64,000 bases of DNA. It comes from Pseudomonas viciae (GTDB lineage: Bacteria > Pseudomonadota > Gammaproteobacteria > Pseudomonadales > Pseudomonadaceae). The position numbers and the translations under genes are program-made. The DNA is taken from the NCBI RefSeq assembly GCF_004786035.1, contig NZ_CP035088.1, positions 1,028,001-1,092,000 of the forward strand, read 5' to 3'. Below the pieces are notes generated by a model. The model had not been told where the DNA came from and did not search any database. It was given only the letters and a program-made list of their open reading frames with translations. This document shows, in pieces, positions 10,045-21,430 of this stretch. Positions within the stretch are counted from its first letter, which is position 1. The number at the start of each line of letters is the position of its first letter.

Positions 10045-10698
10045 ATGATCTCTATCTTGCGACGTGGCCTGTTGGTGTTGCTCGCAGCGCTGCCGCTGAT
10101 GGGTAATGCCATGGCTGCGCCTTCGGCCCACGAAATCATCCAGGACACCACGACCCGGTTGCTGGCCGATCTTGCCGCCAACAAAGAGAAGTACAAGCAG
10201 GATCCGAGCGCGTTCTATAACGCGTTGAACGGTATCGTCGGCCCGGTGGTGGACGCCGACGGCATCTCCAAGAGCATCATGACCGTCAAGTACTCGCGCA
10301 AGGCGAGCCCTGAGCAGATGACTCGCTTCCAGGAGAACTTCAAGCGCAGCCTGATGCAGTTCTATGGCAACGCCTTGCTCGAATACAACAACCAGGGCAT
10401 CACCGTTTCGCCGGCCAAGGACGAAAACGGCAACCGTACCAGCGTCGACATGCAGGTCAAGGGCAGCAACGGCGCGGTCTACCCTGTGTCCTACACACTC
10501 GAGAAAATCAACGACGAGTGGAAAGTGCGCAACGTGATCATCAATGGCATCAACATCGGCAAGCTGTTCCGCGATCAGTTCGCCGACGCGATGCAACGCA
10601 ATGGCAACGACCTGAACAAGACCATCGATGGTTGGGCCGGTGAAGTCGCCAAGGCCAAGGAAGTGACCGAAGAAGCCAAAGAGAAGCAGGAACAATGA
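10045..10698 (+). CDS. mlaC: Periplasmic phospholipid-binding protein MlaC (Ttg2D)
   Basis: The 217-residue protein has a signal peptide (about residues 1-25, ending near AMAAPS). The rest is a Tol-Tol-Ttg2 / MlaC domain containing FKRSLMQFYGNALLEY. It ferries phospholipid across the periplasm. The C-terminus is long, lysine/glutamate-rich and probably disordered. Its stop overlaps the mlaB start (ATGA). Confidence 0.95.
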   Translation: MISILRRGLLVLLAALPLMGNAMAAPSAHEIIQDTTTRLLADLAANKEKYKQDPSAFYNALNGIVGPVVDADGISKSIMTVKYSRKASPEQMTRFQENFKRSLMQFYGNALLEYNNQGITVSPAKDENGNRTSVDMQVKGSNGAVYPVSYTLEKINDEWKVRNVIINGINIGKLFRDQFADAMQRNGNDLNKTIDGWAGEVAKAKEVTEEAKEKQEQ

Positions 10699-11012
10699 TC
10701 GAGTCGGTGAGTGAGTCGGCCGTTCGTCTGGGTGCTGCCGGCGAGCTGATGCTCAGCGGCGTGCTGGACTACCGCACCGGCCCGGCCTTGCGCAAGCAGG
10801 GCCAGGCGCTGATCAAGTCCGCCAAGAACACCGAGCTGGTCATTGATTGCTCAGGCGTCGAGAAGTCCAGCAGTGTCGGCTTGTCGCTGCTGCTGTGCTT
10901 CATGCGTGACGCCAAGGCTGCCGGTAGAACGTGGAGCATCCGAGGGATGCCCGAAGACATGCGCGAGATTGCCCAGGTCAGTGAACTGACCGAGCTGCTT
11001 GTGCACCCCTGA
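10695..11012 (+). CDS. mlaB: STAS-domain protein MlaB (Ttg2E)
   Basis: The 105-residue STAS domain has the typical CSGVEKSSSVGLSLLLCF helix-start region with conserved serines. MlaB binds MlaF in the cytoplasm and is needed for assembly and activity of the transporter. It is the last gene of the operon and overlaps mlaC by 4 bp. A REP element and an imperfect hairpin with a T-run (11120-11155) follow it. Confidence 0.92.
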   Translation: MIESVSESAVRLGAAGELMLSGVLDYRTGPALRKQGQALIKSAKNTELVIDCSGVEKSSSVGLSLLLCFMRDAKAAGRTWSIRGMPEDMREIAQVSELTELLVHP

Positions 11013-11029
11013 CCCCAACCTGTGAACGC

Positions 11030-11075
11030 CTGTGGCGAGGGAGCTTACTCCCATTGGGGCGAGTCCCCTCGCCAC
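11030..11075. repeat. REP-like inverted repeat
   Basis: The arms TGTGGCGAGGGAG and CTCGCCAC flank an internal GGGGCGAGTCCCC. It lies between mlaB and ibaG. Confidence 0.6.
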
Positions 11076-11201
11076 GAAGATGCGAGCAAGCCCAAGTGGG
11101 CAGCGTTACTCGTCAGAGTCCTGCTTCGCGGGGTTCGCAGGTGCGGGGCTTTTTTGTATGATGTGCGACCCGTGCGCACAGGGCGCCGATAGAGGTTGAG
11201 C

Positions 11202-12729
<1,528 letters not shown>

Positions 12730-12858
12730 TTGTGGTTGCAGGGGCGCAGGGACGCGTCCGTTGATTTCGTTTCAGGTCGGGGGTGTCTACACCCTCGATG
12801 TGTGTCCGGCGCCGTTTGCGACCGGGCATGAGTACCTTGATAAGGACTGACGTTTCCC

Positions 12859-13494
12859 ATGTTGACCATCGCACTGTCCAAGGGCCGCATCCTTGACGAC
12901 ACCCTGCCGCTTCTGGCTGAAGCGGGCATCGTGCCGACCGAGAATCCGGACAAGAGCCGCAAGCTGATCATCCCCACGACCCAGGCCGATGTGCGCTTGT
13001 TGATCGTGCGTGCCACCGATGTGCCGACTTACGTGGAACATGGCGCCGCCGACCTGGGCGTTGCCGGTAAAGACGTGCTGATGGAATACGGCGGCCAGGG
13101 CTTGTACGAGCCCCTGGACCTGCAAATTGCCCGCTGCAAGCTGATGACCGCCGGTAAAGTCGGTGCGCCAGAGCCCAAGGGGCGCCTGCGGGTGGCGACC
13201 AAATTCGTCAACGTTGCCAAGCGTTACTACGCCGAGCAAGGCCGTCAGGTCGATATCATCAAGTTGTACGGTTCGATGGAGCTGGCGCCGCTGATCGGCC
13301 TGGCGGACAAGATCATCGACGTGGTCGACACCGGCAATACCCTGCGGGCCAATGGCTTGGAGCCCCAGGATTTCATCGCTGACATCAGCTCCCGGCTGAT
13401 CGTCAACAAGGCATCGATGAAAATGCAGCACGCCCGTATCCAGGCTTTGATCGATACCCTGCGCAAGGCAGTGGAATCGCGACACCGCGGCTGA
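12859..13494 (+). CDS. hisG: ATP phosphoribosyltransferase catalytic subunit HisG, short form
   Basis: The 211-residue protein begins [22 protein letters not shown] and has the short-form HisG fold without the C-terminal regulatory domain. The short form is active only with HisZ, which is not in this window. It catalyses the first step of histidine synthesis from ATP and PRPP. It precedes hisD and hisC in the same direction. Confidence 0.96.
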   Translation: MLTIALSKGRILDDTLPLLAEAGIVPTENPDKSRKLIIPTTQADVRLLIVRATDVPTYVEHGAADLGVAGKDVLMEYGGQGLYEPLDLQIARCKLMTAGKVGAPEPKGRLRVATKFVNVAKRYYAEQGRQVDIIKLYGSMELAPLIGLADKIIDVVDTGNTLRANGLEPQDFIADISSRLIVNKASMKMQHARIQALIDTLRKAVESRHRG

Positions 13495-13501
13495 TTCACC
13501 T

Positions 13502-13520
13502 GCGCGACCTTGAGTCGCGC
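13502..13520. other. Short hairpin in the hisG-hisD gap
   Basis: GCGCGAC and GTCGCGC form a 7-bp stem with a 5-base loop just after hisG. No T-run follows, so it is at most a weak attenuator or a 3'-end stabiliser. Confidence 0.35.
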
Positions 13521-13617
13521 CCGTCTATCCGTGTCATAGCCAATTTTCTCAGGTGCCCACGCGAATGGACTGGTAGCTTAGGGCGCCTGAGCATTTGCCA
13601 TTAATGAGGCCCTCGCT

Positions 13618-14961
13618 ATGACCGCTCCCACTTCGATTCGCCGACTCAACGCTGCCGACCCGGATTTCGCACATCATCTGGATCATCTGCTGAGCTGGGA
13701 AAGTGTGTCTGACGACTCGGTCAATCAGCGGGTGCTGGACATCATCAAGGCCGTGCGCGAGCGTGGCGATGCAGCATTGGTGGAATTCACCCAGAAATTC
13801 GACGGCCTGCAAGTGGCGTCCATGGCCGACCTGATCCTGCCGCGTGAGCGTCTGGAGCTGGCCCTGACCCGCATCACCGTGCCTCAGCGCGAAGCCCTGG
13901 AAAAAGCCGCATCGCGGGTGCGCGACTACCACGAAAGGCAGAAACAGGAGTCCTGGAGCTACACCGAAGCCGACGGCACGGTGCTGGGCCAGAAGGTCAC
14001 GCCGCTGGACCGCGCCGGCCTGTACGTGCCGGGTGGCAAGGCGTCCTATCCGTCCTCGGTGCTGATGAACGCGATCCCGGCCAAGGTCGCCGGCGTGACC
14101 GAGGTGGTCATGGTGGTCCCGACCCCGCGCGGTGAAATCAACGAGCTGGTGCTGGCCGCCGCCTGCATCGCTGGCGTGGACCGGGTGTTCACCATCGGCG
14201 GCGCCCAGGCCGTTGCCGCGCTGGCCTATGGCACTGAAAGCGTGCCACGGGTCGACAAAGTGGTCGGGCCGGGCAACATCTATGTCGCCACTGCCAAGCG
14301 CCACGTGTTCGGCCAGGTCGGCATCGACATGATTGCCGGCCCTTCGGAAATTCTCGTGGTGTGCGACGGCCAGACCGATCCGGACTGGATCGCCATGGAC
14401 CTGTTTTCCCAGGCCGAGCACGACGAAGACGCCCAGGCGATCCTGGTCAGCCCGGACGCCGAGTTCCTCGACAAGGTGGCCGCCAGCATCGATAAGCTGC
14501 TGCCGACCATGGATCGCGCCGAGATCATCAACACCTCGATCAACGGCCGTGGCGCGTTGATCAAGGTCGAGAACATGGAACAGGCGATCGAGGTCGCCAA
14601 TCGCATCGCGCCGGAACACTTGGAACTGTCGGTCGCCGACCCACAGGCCTGGCTGCCGCAGATCCGCCATGCCGGTGCGATCTTCATGGGCCGCCACACC
14701 AGCGAAGCCCTGGGTGACTATTGCGCAGGTCCCAACCACGTGTTGCCGACGTCCGGCACCGCGCGCTTCTCGTCGCCGCTGGGGGTGTATGACTTCCAGA
14801 AACGTTCGTCGATCATTTTCTGCTCCGAGCAGGGTGCGTCCGAACTGGGCAAGACCGCTTCGGTGCTGGCCCGTGGCGAATCGCTGAGTGCCCACGCCCG
14901 CAGCGCCGAATACCGCATTCTCGATGAACGCTCCATTGAAGAGCAGGGGAAACTGAAATGA
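13618..14961 (+). CDS. hisD: Histidinol dehydrogenase HisD
   Basis: The 447-residue enzyme has the family signature region around [18 protein letters not shown] and the C-terminal [19 protein letters not shown]. That stretch carries metal-binding and catalytic residues of this zinc enzyme. It oxidises histidinol to histidine in two NAD-dependent steps. The stop overlaps the hisC start by 4 bp (ATGA), so the two are coupled. Confidence 0.97.
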   Translation: MTAPTSIRRLNAADPDFAHHLDHLLSWESVSDDSVNQRVLDIIKAVRERGDAALVEFTQKFDGLQVASMADLILPRERLELALTRITVPQREALEKAASRVRDYHERQKQESWSYTEADGTVLGQKVTPLDRAGLYVPGGKASYPSSVLMNAIPAKVAGVTEVVMVVPTPRGEINELVLAAACIAGVDRVFTIGGAQAVAALAYGTESVPRVDKVVGPGNIYVATAKRHVFGQVGIDMIAGPSEILVVCDGQTDPDWIAMDLFSQAEHDEDAQAILVSPDAEFLDKVAASIDKLLPTMDRAEIINTSINGRGALIKVENMEQAIEVANRIAPEHLELSVADPQAWLPQIRHAGAIFMGRHTSEALGDYCAGPNHVLPTSGTARFSSPLGVYDFQKRSSIIFCSEQGASELGKTASVLARGESLSAHARSAEYRILDERSIEEQGKLK

Positions 14962-16010
14962 GTAAATTCTGGAGCCCGTTCGTCAAGAATCTGGTGCCCT
15001 ACGTGCCGGGCGAACAGCCGAAGCTGACCCGCCTGGTCAAGCTCAACACCAACGAGAACCCCTACGGGCCATCGCCCAAGGCGCTCGCGGCGATGCAGGC
15101 CGAGCTGAACGACAACCTGCGCCTGTACCCGGACCCCAACAGCGATCTGCTGAAAAACGCCGTGGCCCGCTATTACGGCGTGCAGAGCAACCAGGTGTTC
15201 CTCGGCAACGGTTCGGATGAAGTATTGGCGCACATTTTTCACGGCCTGTTGCAACACGACCAGCCGTTGCTGTTCCCGGACATCAGCTACAGCTTTTATC
15301 CGGTGTACTGCGGGTTGTACGGGATCAAGTTCGATGCGGTACCGCTGGATGCGCAGTTCCAGATCGACCCGGCAGACTACGCCAAGCCGAACGGCGGGAT
15401 CATCTTCCCCAACCCGAACGCCCCGACCGGCTGCCTGCTGGCGCTGGAGGCGGTCGAGCAGATCCTCAAGGCCAGTCCGAACTCGGTGGTGGTGGTCGAT
15501 GAAGCCTATATCGACTTCGGCGGCGAGACGGCCATCAGCCTGGTGGACCGTTACCCGAACCTGCTGGTGACCCAGACGTTGTCCAAGTCCCGCTCATTGG
15601 CGGGGCTGCGGGTGGGCCTGGCGGTGGGGCATCCGGACCTGATCGAAGCGCTGGAGCGGATCAAGAACAGCTTCAACTCCTACCCGCTGGATCGCCTGGC
15701 GAATGTCGGCGGTGCCGCCGCGTTCGACGACCGCGAGCACTTCGACCAGACCTGCCGGTTGGTCATCGAGCACCGGGAATGGGTCGTGGCGCAATTGCAG
15801 GCCAAGGGCTTTGAAGTGCTGCCCTCGGCCGCCAACTTCATCTTCGCCCGTCACCCCCGCCACGATGCGGCAGGATTGGCGGCGAAAGTGCGCGAGCAAG
15901 GGGTGATCGTGCGGCACTTCAAACAGGAGCGGATCGCCCAGTTCCTGCGAATCAGCATTGGCACGCCGGAGCAGAACCAGGCGCTGATCGAAGCCCTGGG
16001 TGAACTCTAA
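14958..16010 (+). CDS. hisC: Histidinol-phosphate aminotransferase HisC
   Basis: The 350-residue class I/II PLP aminotransferase has the family motif [12 protein letters not shown] near its start. The PLP lysine lies in [14 protein letters not shown], and the substrate-site motif is NPNAPTG. It converts imidazole acetol phosphate to histidinol phosphate. It is coupled to hisD. In P. aeruginosa the corresponding copy is called hisC1 (recalled). Confidence 0.95.
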   Translation: MSKFWSPFVKNLVPYVPGEQPKLTRLVKLNTNENPYGPSPKALAAMQAELNDNLRLYPDPNSDLLKNAVARYYGVQSNQVFLGNGSDEVLAHIFHGLLQHDQPLLFPDISYSFYPVYCGLYGIKFDAVPLDAQFQIDPADYAKPNGGIIFPNPNAPTGCLLALEAVEQILKASPNSVVVVDEAYIDFGGETAISLVDRYPNLLVTQTLSKSRSLAGLRVGLAVGHPDLIEALERIKNSFNSYPLDRLANVGGAAAFDDREHFDQTCRLVIEHREWVVAQLQAKGFEVLPSAANFIFARHPRHDAAGLAAKVREQGVIVRHFKQERIAQFLRISIGTPEQNQALIEALGEL

Positions 16011-16027
16011 AAGCCCTGTGAAAATCC

Positions 16028-16121
16028 CTGTGGGAGTAAGGCTTGTCGGCGATGGTGGTGGTTCAGTCAGCATTTAAGTTGACTGACACTGCGCTATCGC
16101 GGGCAAGCCTTGCTCCCACAG
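16028..16121. repeat. REPIN (paired inverted REP elements)
   Basis: The left arm starts at 16028 (ctgtgggagtaaggcttg) and the right arm ends at 16121 (caagccttgctcccacag). It lies between hisC and the convergent DUF4198 gene. Confidence 0.8.
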
Positions 16122-16161
16122 GTCAATCTTTCCCACTGATTAATGTGCCTATCAGTGTGGG

Positions 16162-16881
16162 TTACTCGTGATGCTCTTCACCGAGGAATGTCAGCGAAGT
16201 AAACACCCCCCGCGTCGCCACGTCCTTGTTGTCCTTGAGCGCCATTTCCATCTGCGCGGCAATCACATTCAGCCCTTCATTGCGCACCAGCACCTTGGCC
16301 CGCCCTTCGGCATCGGTTTCAGTCGACACGGTGTTCGGCGCGCTGCGGTAATCGCCCACCAACTTCACCCCAGCCGCCGGTTTACCGTCGAGCAGTACCC
16401 GGACGGGCAATGACTGGCCCGGGCCTACGGTCAGTGGGTCGACTTCCGGCAGGATCAGAAACTTGACCTGATCGAGCTTGGGCAGCTTCGCCCCAGGCTC
16501 GTAGATCGCCAGGCTGTACTTGAAGGTGTGGGTTGATTCAATCGCGCCGGGTACCTTGCTGCGACCTTCGTTGATCCACTTCTTGTCGGCGGTCTGCGAC
16601 CACATGCCGTTGTCCAGCGCTACCGCCATGACAGCCGGCGGCTTGAGGGGTTGCAAGCGGGCGTGGTCTGGCAGGCGCTCAACAGTCACCGGGATCATGT
16701 TGCCGCCCAGGTCATAGGCCCAGGCCCCGCTGATTTTCTGCGCCTTGAACGCGTTGTCTTCGGCGCCGTGGCCGTAGATCACTTCGATATTCCCGCGCCG
16801 TTGTTCGGTCCACAGGCCGTGGGCCGATACGTGTGTGGCCAGGAGCAGGCCGAGCAGGGCGAAGGTCTTGGGGTATTTCAT
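16162..16881 (-). CDS. DUF4198 periplasmic protein, likely linked to metal or siderophore uptake
   Basis: The 239-residue protein has a clear signal peptide (about residues 1-20, ending THVSA), leaving a mature N-terminus HGLWTEQ that begins with histidine. The rest fits DUF4198/NikM-like periplasmic domains, and the C-terminus ends in GEEHHE. Such proteins often accompany nickel, cobalt or copper transport. It starts 11 bp after the TonB-dependent receptor stop and is surely cotranscribed with it. I infer a periplasmic partner role for the receptor's metal ligand; the substrate is unknown. Confidence 0.75.
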   Translation of the reverse strand: MKYPKTFALLGLLLATHVSAHGLWTEQRRGNIEVIYGHGAEDNAFKAQKISGAWAYDLGGNMIPVTVERLPDHARLQPLKPPAVMAVALDNGMWSQTADKKWINEGRSKVPGAIESTHTFKYSLAIYEPGAKLPKLDQVKFLILPEVDPLTVGPGQSLPVRVLLDGKPAAGVKLVGDYRSAPNTVSTETDAEGRAKVLVRNEGLNVIAAQMEMALKDNKDVATRGVFTSLTFLGEEHHE

Positions 16882-16892
16882 GCTGACTTCCT

Positions 16893-18995
16893 TTACAGAT
16901 CGAGGGTGAGGCTGACGGTAAAGTTGCGCGGCTCGCCGGGGGTGACCCAGTAGTTGCTGTAGGAGCGCTCGTAGTATTTTTCGTCGAAGACGTTGTTCAG
17001 GTTCAGGCCGACGGTGACGTCGTCGCTGGCCTTGTAATGGGCCAGTAGATCCACGGTGTGGTAGGCCGGCAGTTCGAAATCCTTGCCGGCTTCGCCCGAG
17101 CGATCCCCGACATAAGTGAACGCCGCGCCGACATCCGAGCCACGCAGATGTCCGTCCTGGAATTCGTAGATGCCGAGCAGGCTGCCACTGCGCTTGGCGA
17201 CACCGAGGATCCGGCTGCCGGTGGGAATGGTTTCGTCACCCTCGGTCACTTCTGCGTCGATGTAGGCGAAGGCCCCGATCACCCGAATGGCGTCGGTCAG
17301 TTGCCCGGTCACTTGCAAATCGAAACCCTGGCTGCGGGCCTTGCCCATGGCGCGGTTGGTATTGGTAGCCGGGTCCAGCGCCAGGACGTTTTCCTTCTCG
17401 ATATGAAACGCTGCCAGGGTGGTACTCAAGCGATCGTCGAGCAGTTCGCTCTTGATCCCCACTTCATAGCCGACACCTTCCTCCGGATCGAAGGTGGCGC
17501 CGCCGGCAGCCAAACCGTTGTTGGGCTTGAACGAGGTGGAGGCGTTGGCGAACAGTCCGACCTCGGGTGTCAGTTGGTACAGCAGGCCGGCCCGTTGGGT
17601 GAAGGCGTCATGACGTTGGCGGCTGGTGAGCTGTGTGGTGTGATCGTCGATGCTCTGCTCGAAATGCTCATAACGCACGCCGATCATCCCCCGCAGTTTT
17701 TCGGTGAAGACGATCTGGTCCTGGAGGTTCAGGGCCCGGCTTTGCACACGCTCGAAGAAGTCTGTGCCGGAAGGCGTGCCGGTGGGTTTTGGCTGGCCGT
17801 AGACCGGCTGATAGATATCGATGGGATAAGCGCCGGCGATGTTGGTCACGCGCTCGTTCTTGCGGTAATCCTCGTATTCAGTGCCGATCAACAATTCATG
17901 CTGCCAGGGGCCGAGGTCGAACAGCCCACGCAATTCCAGTTGGGTGATGCTGTCGTGCCAATTGTTGTCGCGCTCGCGGTAGCGGCGGTTCACCGTACGG
18001 CCGTCGGCGTTCAATGGCCGAGCTTCGGAAGCGAAGCCCCAGAGTTCGCCCTGCTTGTAATGGCTGGCCAGGCGCAGTTGCCAGGCGTCGTTGAGTTGAT
18101 GTTCGAGGGCCGCCTGGAGCATGTTGTTGTGGTTGTCGATGTCGCCGTCGTTGGGTTCGCCCAAAAAGGTCGAGCGGGAAACGCCGCTCCAGCGGTTGTT
18201 CGGTGCGACGATGCCGCGGTCGAAGGTCGAGCTGTGGCGCACGATTTCGCTTTCCACCAGCAGGCGCGTGTCGGGGCTCAGTTGCCAACTGATGGACGGC
18301 GCGACGAAGACGCGCTTGCTTTCGACGTGATCGCGAAAGCTGTGATTGTCCTCGACCGCCAGATTGACCCGCGACAGCAGATTGCCTTCGGCGTCCAGCG
18401 GTGTGTTGACGTCCAGCGCGGTGCGGTAGCGATCCCAACTGCCGGCGCTGGTTTGCAAGGTGGTGAAGGCTTCGGGTTGGGGTTTCTTGGTGACGATGTT
18501 CACCGTGCCGCCCGGATCGCCGCGTCCATACAGGCTGGCGGCCGGGCCCTTCAACACTTCAATGCGTTCGATGTTGGCCGCGTCCGGCGTGCTCGGATAG
18601 CCCCGGTTGGCACTGAAACCGTCCTTGTAGAACTCCGAAGTCGTGAAGCCGCGCACGCTGTATTCATAGAGTGTCAGGCCGCCGAAGTTGTTTTGTTTCG
18701 ATACCCCGCCGGCGTATTCCAGCGCCCGTTCGACGTTGGTGCTGCCCAGGTCCTTGAGGACGCTGGCGGGAATCACGCTGATCGATTGCGGGATGTCGCG
18801 CAGGGCCGTGTCGGTTTTGGTGGCGCTGGCAGAGCGGGTGGCGCGATAGCCCGTCACGGGGCCGGTGGGTGATTCGTACTCGGAGGTGACGCTGATGGCA
18901 TCCAGTTCCAGTGGTTGGATTTCTTCGGCGTAGGCGGGATCAGCCAGCAGGCCGAGGGCCAGACTGGCGAAGGAAATCCGTTTCAGAGGCGGCAT
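16893..18995 (-). CDS. TonB-dependent siderophore receptor
   Basis: The product is about 700 residues. A signal peptide (to about AYAEE) is followed by a TonB-box-like LDAISVTSE and a plug domain with RDIPQSISVIPASVL and VLKGPAASLYGRGDPGG. A 22-strand barrel follows, ending in an aromatic-poor NFTVSLTLDL. No N-terminal signalling domain is present, so it is not a FecA/FpvA-type transducer. I choose the ATG at 18995 over an in-frame TTG at 19010. It imports a ferric siderophore or another metal chelate across the outer membrane. The ligand is unknown. Confidence 0.9.
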   Translation of the reverse strand: MPPLKRISFASLALGLLADPAYAEEIQPLELDAISVTSEYESPTGPVTGYRATRSASATKTDTALRDIPQSISVIPASVLKDLGSTNVERALEYAGGVSKQNNFGGLTLYEYSVRGFTTSEFYKDGFSANRGYPSTPDAANIERIEVLKGPAASLYGRGDPGGTVNIVTKKPQPEAFTTLQTSAGSWDRYRTALDVNTPLDAEGNLLSRVNLAVEDNHSFRDHVESKRVFVAPSISWQLSPDTRLLVESEIVRHSSTFDRGIVAPNNRWSGVSRSTFLGEPNDGDIDNHNNMLQAALEHQLNDAWQLRLASHYKQGELWGFASEARPLNADGRTVNRRYRERDNNWHDSITQLELRGLFDLGPWQHELLIGTEYEDYRKNERVTNIAGAYPIDIYQPVYGQPKPTGTPSGTDFFERVQSRALNLQDQIVFTEKLRGMIGVRYEHFEQSIDDHTTQLTSRQRHDAFTQRAGLLYQLTPEVGLFANASTSFKPNNGLAAGGATFDPEEGVGYEVGIKSELLDDRLSTTLAAFHIEKENVLALDPATNTNRAMGKARSQGFDLQVTGQLTDAIRVIGAFAYIDAEVTEGDETIPTGSRILGVAKRSGSLLGIYEFQDGHLRGSDVGAAFTYVGDRSGEAGKDFELPAYHTVDLLAHYKASDDVTVGLNLNNVFDEKYYERSYSNYWVTPGEPRNFTVSLTLDL

Positions 18996-19037
18996 GTTAT
19001 GTTGTTCCAATTCTTAGAATAGAAACAATATAACACT

Positions 19038-19056
19038 ACTAATGAGAATTTATGCT
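19038..19056 (-). promoter_or_regulatory. Candidate Fur box upstream of the TonB-dependent receptor
   Basis: The AT-rich leader of the receptor gene contains ACTAATGAGAATTTATGCT. By my count it matches the 19-bp Fur consensus at 10 positions, most of them in the left half. A Fur site is expected for a siderophore receptor, but the match is partial. Confidence 0.35.
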
Positions 19057-19094
19057 ATCTATAATTTCAGGATAAGTAGAGCCGGACGCTGTTT

Positions 19095-19126
19095 CTGTGG
19101 CAAGGGAGCAAGCTCCCTCGCCACAG
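19095..19126. repeat. REP-like inverted repeat
   Basis: A single palindromic unit, CTGTGGCAAGGGAG paired with CTCCCTCGCCACAG, lies between algW and the receptor gene. Confidence 0.65.
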
Positions 19127-19154
19127 GGGATTTTGGAAGGCTGTTATGACCGGC

Positions 19155-20315
19155 CTACTGTTCTTCCTTCACCGCCACCGGTGCCGGCGGTGGGCGCAGG
19201 CCTATTTCCGCGGTGAGCTTGAGCTCCTTGCCATTGCGCATCACCTGGATGGTGACTTTGTCGGTGGGCTTGATCCGCGCCACCTGGTTCATCGAGCGGC
19301 GACCATCGCCGGCCGGTTCGCCGTCGATGCTCAGGATCACGTCGCCCAGTTGCAGGCCGGCTTTTTGCGCCGGGCCGTCGCGGAAAATCCCCGCCACCAC
19401 GATCCCGGGACGACCGGAGAGACCGAAGGATTCCGCCAGTTCCTGGGTCAGCGGCTGCACTTCAATGCCCAACCAGCCACGAATCACTTGGCCGTGTTCA
19501 ATGATGGACTTCATCACTTCCATGGCCAGTTTCACCGGAATGGCGAAACCGATGCCCTGGCTGCCGCCGGACTTGGAGAAGATCGCCGTGTTGATCCCGG
19601 TGAGGTTGCCGTTGGCATCCACCAGCGCACCGCCGGAGTTGCCGGGGTTGATCGCGGCATCGGTCTGGATGAAGTCTTCGTAGTTGTTCAGGCCCAACTG
19701 GTTGCGCCCGGTGGCGCTGATGATACCCATGGTCACGGTCTGGCCGACGCCGAACGGGTTGCCGATGGCCAGGGTCACGTCGCCGATGCGGATGCTGTCG
19801 GAGCGGCCGATGGTAATGGCCGGCAGGTTCTTGAGGTCGATCTTCAGCACCGCGAGATCGGTTTCCGGGTCGCTGCCGATCACCCGGGCCAGGGTTTCAC
19901 GACCGTCCTTGAGGGCTACCACGATCTGATCGGCACCGCTGGTGACGTGGTTGTTGGTCAGGATATAACCTTCCGGGCTCATGATCACGCCCGACCCCAG
20001 GCTCGACTCCATGCGCTTCTGCTTGGGCGAGTTGTCGCCGAAGAAACGCCGGAATTGCGGGTCTTCGAACAGCGGATGGCTGGGTTTGTTGATGACCTTG
20101 GTGGTGTACAGGTTCACCACGGCCGGCGCGGCGGTGGTTACGGCATCGGCGTAGGACACCGGCCCCTGTTGCACCGCCTTGGTTTGCGGCGCCTGCTGCA
20201 AGTTGACGTCGAGGCTCGGCAGCCCGACCCATTCCGGGTAACGCTGGATAATCAGTAGAGCGACAAGCACGCCGGCCAACAGCGGCCAGCCGGAAAAACG
20301 CAGCGCCTTGAGCAT
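19155..20315 (-). CDS. algW: Periplasmic S1C serine protease of the DegS/AlgW type
   Basis: The 386-residue protein has one N-terminal membrane anchor (LLAGVLVALLII). The trypsin-like domain carries the triad His123 (NNHVTSG), Asp153 (ETDLAVL) and Ser227 (NPGNSGGAL). A single C-terminal PDZ domain follows, which fits DegS/AlgW rather than two-PDZ DegP/MucD. In Pseudomonas AlgW cleaves the anti-sigma factor MucA when the PDZ domain senses envelope stress, releasing AlgU. The gene is divergent from the Nif3-like gene, as recalled for P. aeruginosa. Confidence 0.9.
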   Translation of the reverse strand: MLKALRFSGWPLLAGVLVALLIIQRYPEWVGLPSLDVNLQQAPQTKAVQQGPVSYADAVTTAAPAVVNLYTTKVINKPSHPLFEDPQFRRFFGDNSPKQKRMESSLGSGVIMSPEGYILTNNHVTSGADQIVVALKDGRETLARVIGSDPETDLAVLKIDLKNLPAITIGRSDSIRIGDVTLAIGNPFGVGQTVTMGIISATGRNQLGLNNYEDFIQTDAAINPGNSGGALVDANGNLTGINTAIFSKSGGSQGIGFAIPVKLAMEVMKSIIEHGQVIRGWLGIEVQPLTQELAESFGLSGRPGIVVAGIFRDGPAQKAGLQLGDVILSIDGEPAGDGRRSMNQVARIKPTDKVTIQVMRNGKELKLTAEIGLRPPPAPVAVKEEQ

Positions 20316-20419
20316 TAAGCACGTCCTACAAAGGTTGCAGGCGGGATGAGACCGCCCATAATGACGCGCATTATACGAGGCCGCGCGCGCCTCTGAACGG
20401 GATATTTAGGAGTCTTTTC

Positions 20420-21178
20420 ATGGCCGTAGCCCTGAGCACCCTGGTCGAAGAAGCGGACCGTTACCTGGCAAGCAGCCGGATTGCCGATTATTGCCCCAAT
20501 GGCCTGCAGGTCGAAGGCGCGCCCCAGGTGACGCGCATCGTCAGTGGCGTCACCGCCAGCCAGGCGCTGCTCGATGCCGCCGTAGAGGCCGACGCCGACC
20601 TGATACTGGTGCATCACGGCTACTTCTGGAAGGGCGAGAACCCCTGTGTCACTGGCATGAAGCAGCGTCGCCTGAAAACGTTGCTCAAGCATGACATCAG
20701 CCTGCTGGCCTATCACTTGCCGCTGGATCTGCATGCTGAGGTGGGCAACAACGTGCAACTGGCCCGCCAGTTGGACATCACCGTCGAGGGGCCGCTGGAT
20801 CCGGAGAATCCCAAGATTGTCGGCCTGGTCGGTTCCCTGTCCGAACCGATGACGCCCCGGGATTTCGCCCGCAAGGTCCAGGAAGTCATGGGCCGCGAGC
20901 CGTTGTTGATCGAAGGCGAGCAGATGATCCGCCGGGTCGGCTGGTGCACTGGCGGCGGCCAGGGCTATATCGATCAGGCGGTGCTGGCCGGGGTGGACCT
21001 GTACCTCAGCGGCGAGGCATCGGAGCAGACCTTCCACAGCGCCCGGGAAAACGGCATCAGCTTCATCGCCGCCGGGCACCACGCGACTGAGCGCTACGGT
21101 GTGCAGGCATTGGGTGATTACCTGGCGCGACGCTTTGCCCTGGAACACATCTTTATTGATTGCCCGAATCCAATCTGA
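20420..21178 (+). CDS. Nif3-like dinuclear metal centre protein (YbgI family)
   Basis: The 252-residue NIF3/YbgI family protein has the metal-binding stretches LVHHGYFWKGE, ISLLAYHLPLD and the C-terminal AAGHHATERYG. E. coli YbgI forms a ring with a di-metal site. Proposed roles include GTP cyclohydrolase-like activity, but the physiological substrate is unsettled. It lies beside algW, as in other pseudomonads. Confidence 0.9.
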   Translation: MAVALSTLVEEADRYLASSRIADYCPNGLQVEGAPQVTRIVSGVTASQALLDAAVEADADLILVHHGYFWKGENPCVTGMKQRRLKTLLKHDISLLAYHLPLDLHAEVGNNVQLARQLDITVEGPLDPENPKIVGLVGSLSEPMTPRDFARKVQEVMGREPLLIEGEQMIRRVGWCTGGGQGYIDQAVLAGVDLYLSGEASEQTFHSARENGISFIAAGHHATERYGVQALGDYLARRFALEHIFIDCPNPI

Positions 21179-21207
21179 CTAACGCTGAACTGAATGTGGG
21201 ACCGGGC

Positions 21208-21283
21208 CTGTGGGAGCAACGCTTGCTCGCGATGACGTCGGCACATGCAACACTGCTATCGCGAGCAAGCTTTGCTCCCACAG
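21208..21283. repeat. REPIN (paired inverted REP elements)
   Basis: The arms CTGTGGGAGCAACGCTTGC and GCAAGCTTTGCTCCCACAG lie between the Nif3-like gene and cysD. Confidence 0.8.
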
Positions 21284-21430
21284 AGTCTACGCGCAACGCC
21301 CGAACCACCAGGCATATCCATATGCTGTTTCGATCTAGTTGGCGCCCTGATTAGAAGAGGTCGCTGTGCTAGGATTCCCCGCTCGAACACGGCCCGCTGG
21401 CCGTTCATAAGAAAGTTTTCGTGAGTAGCC

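Noticed and set aside
17058..18872. A 604-codon open frame antisense to the TonB-dependent receptor
   Set aside because: High-GC shadow frame; the receptor on the opposite strand has clear domains and a signal peptide.
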